6,641 bases of DNA, taken from the NCBI GenBank assembly GCA_027371625.1, contig DAHXMQ010000394.1, positions 1 through 6,641 on the forward strand, written 5' to 3'. The notes under the pieces are model-generated. The model was not told where the DNA came from and did not search any database. It was given only the letters and a program-made list of their open reading frames with translations. Made by a program: the position numbers and the translations under genes. The stretch comes from Candidatus Methanoperedentaceae archaeon (lineage in GTDB: Archaea > Halobacteriota > Methanosarcinia > Methanosarcinales > Methanoperedenaceae). Positions 5,605 through 6,641 of this stretch are shown piece by piece (the first letter of the stretch is position 1; each line of letters begins with the position of its first letter).

Positions 5605-5833
5605 AACACCCGAAAGCCATATCAACAAGCTGTTGTTCCTTAATATTGATCATTCTAGATACGCTCAAATCCGTACTTCCTATCTGTACTGATGTTTTCT
5701 GTTGCGAGTTCTGGACAATTATTCCAACGCCTGCGGCTGACACTCCCGCATTCACGATCAAAATCAGCGTCGCGATTGCTGGCGAGATGGCTTTGGCATC
5801 CAGAAGGAATTGCTCTATCCCTTTTGTATTCAT
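5603..5833 (-). CDS. Short archaeal pilin-like protein, possibly a broken remnant
   Basis: The 76-residue product begins with a class III (prepilin) signal: a polar start, then DAKAISPAIATLILIV and a hydrophobic helix to about residue 40. Cleavage by an archaeal prepilin peptidase would be expected around A15/I16. Such N-termini occur on archaeal pilins, and in methanogen relatives also on secreted binding proteins such as PstS-like phosphate-binding proteins. After the helix, QNSQQKTSVQIGSTDLSVS looks like the linker of those larger proteins, but the frame ends 17 residues later. A 25-base direct repeat (5580-5604 and 5653-5677) spans this end. N28 inside the helix is unusual. I read it as either a minimal pilin or the stub of a larger secreted protein. 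The ATG at 5833 has AGGAGG 11 bases upstream. The next gene starts 51 bases downstream. Confidence 0.6.
   Translation of the reverse strand: MNTKGIEQFLLDAKAISPAIATLILIVNAGVSAAGVGIIVQNSQQKTSVQIGSTDLSVSRMINIKEQQLVDMAFGC
5653..5677. repeat. Direct repeat, copy 2
   Basis: The partner of 5580-5604, with one mismatch. On the minus strand it encodes STDLSVSR of the pilin-like protein. The segments on either side of the two copies are not similar, so this is not a plain tandem duplication of a 73-base unit. Confidence 0.9.
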
Positions 5834-5844
5834 GTTCTTTTTTT

Positions 5845-5850
5845 CCTCCT
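5845..5850 (-). promoter_or_regulatory. SD site of the pilin-like gene
   Basis: AGGAGG on the minus strand, 11 bases before the ATG at 5833. The spacing is a little long but the match is perfect, and it supports this start. Confidence 0.55.
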
Positions 5851-5950
5851 ATCTTCTAGGTTAAGTGATGCCACCATCATGCCCAATCCCTTATCTCAGT
5901 CTCTTCATTGAACTTGGCGGACACGTATTTCAGCACCACCAGCGCATACC

Positions 5951-6011
5951 AATATCATAAACTATTTTAGCATAAGCCTCATAAACTATAGAGCGTTATA
6001 TAGTGCTATTT
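5951..6011 (+). promoter_or_regulatory. Repeated promoter block, unit 1
   Basis: The block opens with AATATCATAAACTATTT, then after a variable gap carries CCTCATAAACTATAGAGCG and a TATATAGTGCTATTT tail. The block at 6181-6240, exactly 230 bases later, matches it closely in both outer parts. The core is an imperfect inverted repeat, ACTATAG-six bases-ATATAGT (5985-6004). A TATA element inside it would start transcription close to the hairpin that begins at 6025. Confidence 0.6.
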
Positions 6012-6024
6012 CTTTCTTTCAGAG

Positions 6025-6130
6025 CATGAAGCGGTGCCCTTCAAATGGAGACGAACGGGCAAGGGCACCGGTTCATGTTGAATGAAGCCCACTCCTGAGA
6101 CAAAAAATTCAGATGCATCAAGGGCTTCAT
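6025..6130 (+). ncRNA. Putative structured small RNA, unit 1
   Basis: Two stem-loops follow the promoter block. The first pairs 6025-6041 with 6061-6077: 17 positions with one G-G mismatch around a 19-base loop containing TGGAGACG. The second pairs ATGAAGCCC (6082-6090) with GGGCTTCAT (6122-6130) around 31 A-rich bases. The first stem begins 21 bases after the TATA-like core, fitting a transcript that starts with the hairpin. Unit 2 has the same order of promoter, hairpin and ATGAAGC hairpin but different bases in the first stem, as expected when structure rather than sequence is kept. The plus strand is inferred from this spacing; the hairpins themselves do not fix the strand. The 3' end is unknown; GGGCT/AGCCC (6146-6150, 6167-6171) could form a third stem. 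Confidence 0.45.
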
Positions 6131-6180
6131 GTAACTCCTCTGTTTGGGCTTTCTTCATATGGTCTGAGCCCGGTTATTCT

Positions 6181-6240
6181 AATATCAGAAACTATTTCAC
6201 TTTGTCCCTCATAAACTATATAGCGCCATATAGTCTATTT
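6181..6240 (+). promoter_or_regulatory. Repeated promoter block, unit 2
   Basis: AATATCAGAAACTATTT and then CCTCATAAACTATATAGCG repeat unit 1. Here the core is a perfect inverted repeat, ACTATAT (6215-6221) and ATATAGT (6228-6234) with a six-base spacer, the same 7-6-7 layout as the arsR operator but with different bases. It is both a TATA-type promoter and a possible repressor site. Confidence 0.6.
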
Positions 6241-6259
6241 TTATCCTGAGAGAAAATTG

Positions 6260-6346
6260 CAGGCTTTCCGTCGGGGGTGAGAGGCAGAAAGCCTGATATG
6301 AAGCTCTCACAAGGAAAAAAGCATGGAAGACGTTATCGGCTTCATG
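6260..6346 (+). ncRNA. Putative structured small RNA, unit 2
   Basis: CAGGCTTTC (6260-6268) pairs perfectly with GAAAGCCTG (6287-6295) around an 18-base loop that contains GGGGGTGAGAGG. Almost directly after it, ATGAAGC (6298-6304) pairs with GCTTCAT (6339-6345) around 34 A-rich bases. The layout and the ATGAAGC/GCTTCAT arms match unit 1. The first stem lies 26 bases after the promoter core. AAAGCCTG recurs at 6373-6380, inside the next hairpin, so the 5' arm has an alternative partner. Function unknown. Confidence 0.45.
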
Positions 6347-6364
6347 ATCCATTGAACATCTAAC

Positions 6365-6384
6365 GGGGCAATAAAGCCTGCCCC
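6365..6384. repeat. GC-rich hairpin after unit 2
   Basis: GGGGCA (6365-6370) pairs with TGCCCC (6379-6384) around eight bases. It resembles the hairpin at 83-106 in arm sequence and may be the last stem of the unit 2 RNA or a separate dispersed repeat. No T-run follows. Confidence 0.4.
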
Positions 6385-6392
6385 CATAGAGT

Positions 6393-6410
6393 AAATAGAT
6401 TATATAGATA
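6393..6410. promoter_or_regulatory. Third promoter-like block
   Basis: The bases AAATAGATTATATAGATA include a good TATA element. TATATAGATATTCCTGA (6401-6417) matches 2192-2208 at 16 of 17 bases, linking it to the palindrome family of the PHP and PAS promoters. No gene follows on the plus strand before the T-run at 6516, so it may serve a short RNA or be a displaced site. Confidence 0.35.
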
Positions 6411-6510
6411 TTCCTGAGACTCTGCTCACCGATCGGATTGAACAGCCATTTTTCTTAAAGGCAAGAATATTACGCGAAAGAGCTCATGCAGAATTAATTT
6501 AACCGTAACT

Positions 6511-6521
6511 CTCCCTTTTTT
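6511..6521 (+). terminator. Plus-strand T-run
   Basis: CTCCC followed by six T (6516-6521) would end any plus-strand transcript coming through the small RNA region before it meets the convergent gene whose stop codon is at 6520-6522. Confidence 0.3.
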
Positions 6522-6641
6522 ACGTAATATGCTCAATCCCCAATTTTTCAATCAACAATCGTGTTTTCTTCGGAACCTCTGAAACAACCCTGTTATCTCC
6601 GATCTTGACATTGAAGACTCTTGAAAGATGCAAAATTACAT
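6520..6641 (-). CDS. C-terminal end of a protein running off the right edge
   Basis: From the right edge a minus-strand frame stays open for 39 codons to TAA at 6520-6522. The residues include LHLSRVFNVKIGDNRVVSEV and then PKKTRLLIEKLGIEHIT. The composition is clearly protein-like and the last 20 residues would form a helix. The start and most of the protein lie outside the window. From memory the VSEVPKK...LEKLGI ending is reminiscent of C-terminal ends of IS4/IS1634-type transposases, but this is weak. If true, the right edge is an insertion sequence. Confidence 0.5.
   Translation of the reverse strand, partial: VILHLSRVFNVKIGDNRVVSEVPKKTRLLIEKLGIEHIT

Larger units (their letters stand above)
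5878..6519. other. 642-base stretch without a convincing gene
   Basis: No frame here has a start signal and protein-like composition together. The stretch holds a short protein-like remnant on the minus strand (5877-5948), two tandem repeat units (from 5951 and from 6181), two pairs of strong hairpins, a third promoter-like block near 6400 and a T-run at 6516-6521. The structure and repeat pattern argue for small RNA genes rather than coding sequence. Confidence 0.6.

Noticed and set aside
6026..6085. 19-codon frame in unit 1, and a 21-codon frame at 6298-6363 in unit 2, both starting ATGAAG
   Set aside because: The two peptides are unrelated and lie in different hairpins; the paired arms explain the shared ATGAAG better than a conserved peptide.
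5951..6240. CRISPR array
   Set aside because: Only two repeat copies at 230-base spacing, far too long for spacers, and the repeats contain TATA-like elements.
6082..6249. Plus-strand frame of 55 codons starting ATGAAGCCC
   Set aside because: It starts in the arm of a hairpin and runs through the repeated promoter block of unit 2; unit 1 and 2 do not share it, no SD precedes it, and the composition is rich in S, F and Y as in chance AT-rich frames.
6025..6346. C/D box guide RNAs
   Set aside because: CTGA occurs several times but no matching C box (RTGATGA) is at the right distance, and the strong internal stems do not fit the C/D plan.

Overview
The window looks archaeal, most like a methanogen- or ANME-type euryarchaeon of the Methanosarcinales/Methanoperedens kind. 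This is inferred from the AT-rich TATA-type promoters about 25 bases before probable transcription starts, the archaeal pilin-type N-terminus, the REC-PAS protein style typical of these organisms, and the moderate GC with long AT-rich spacers. No rRNA or tRNA is present to settle the taxonomy.

Left part (1-2227, all minus strand). A 295-residue TIM-barrel protein of the endonuclease IV / sugar phosphate isomerase superfamily lies downstream of a 45-residue small protein with its own promoter and Shine-Dalgarno (SD) site. Upstream of these is a PHP-family metal-dependent phosphoesterase with a C-terminal membrane segment.

Middle part (2226-4903). This is an arsenic resistance cluster. acr3 (arsenite efflux) and arsR (ELCVC-type repressor) are divergent around a perfect 7-6-7 inverted repeat. 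A second minus-strand operon carries a shortened REC-PAS sensor-like protein followed after six bases by arsC (thioredoxin-type arsenate reductase). Together they would reduce arsenate to arsenite, export arsenite and sense it. The promoters of the PAS-arsC operon and of the PHP gene share an identical 20-base block containing the palindrome AATCTATATAGATT next to the TATA box, which suggests a common regulator.

Right part (4938-5833, minus strand). A possible operon holds a short pilin-like membrane protein interrupted near its 3' end by a 25-base direct repeat, an unrecognised 73-residue protein with a strong SD site, and an acylphosphatase-like domain joined to a coiled coil.

Far right (5878-6519). 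About 640 bases have no convincing gene. They hold two tandem units offset by 230 bases. Each has a conserved palindromic TATA-containing promoter-like block, then a strong hairpin about 21-26 bases later, then a second hairpin with conserved ATGAAGC/GCTTCAT arms. The first hairpin has different bases in the two units but the same architecture. These are best read as a pair of related, apparently undescribed small RNA genes, and they are the most interesting item in the window. A third promoter-like block and a T-run follow, then the 3' end of a gene running in from the right edge on the minus strand.
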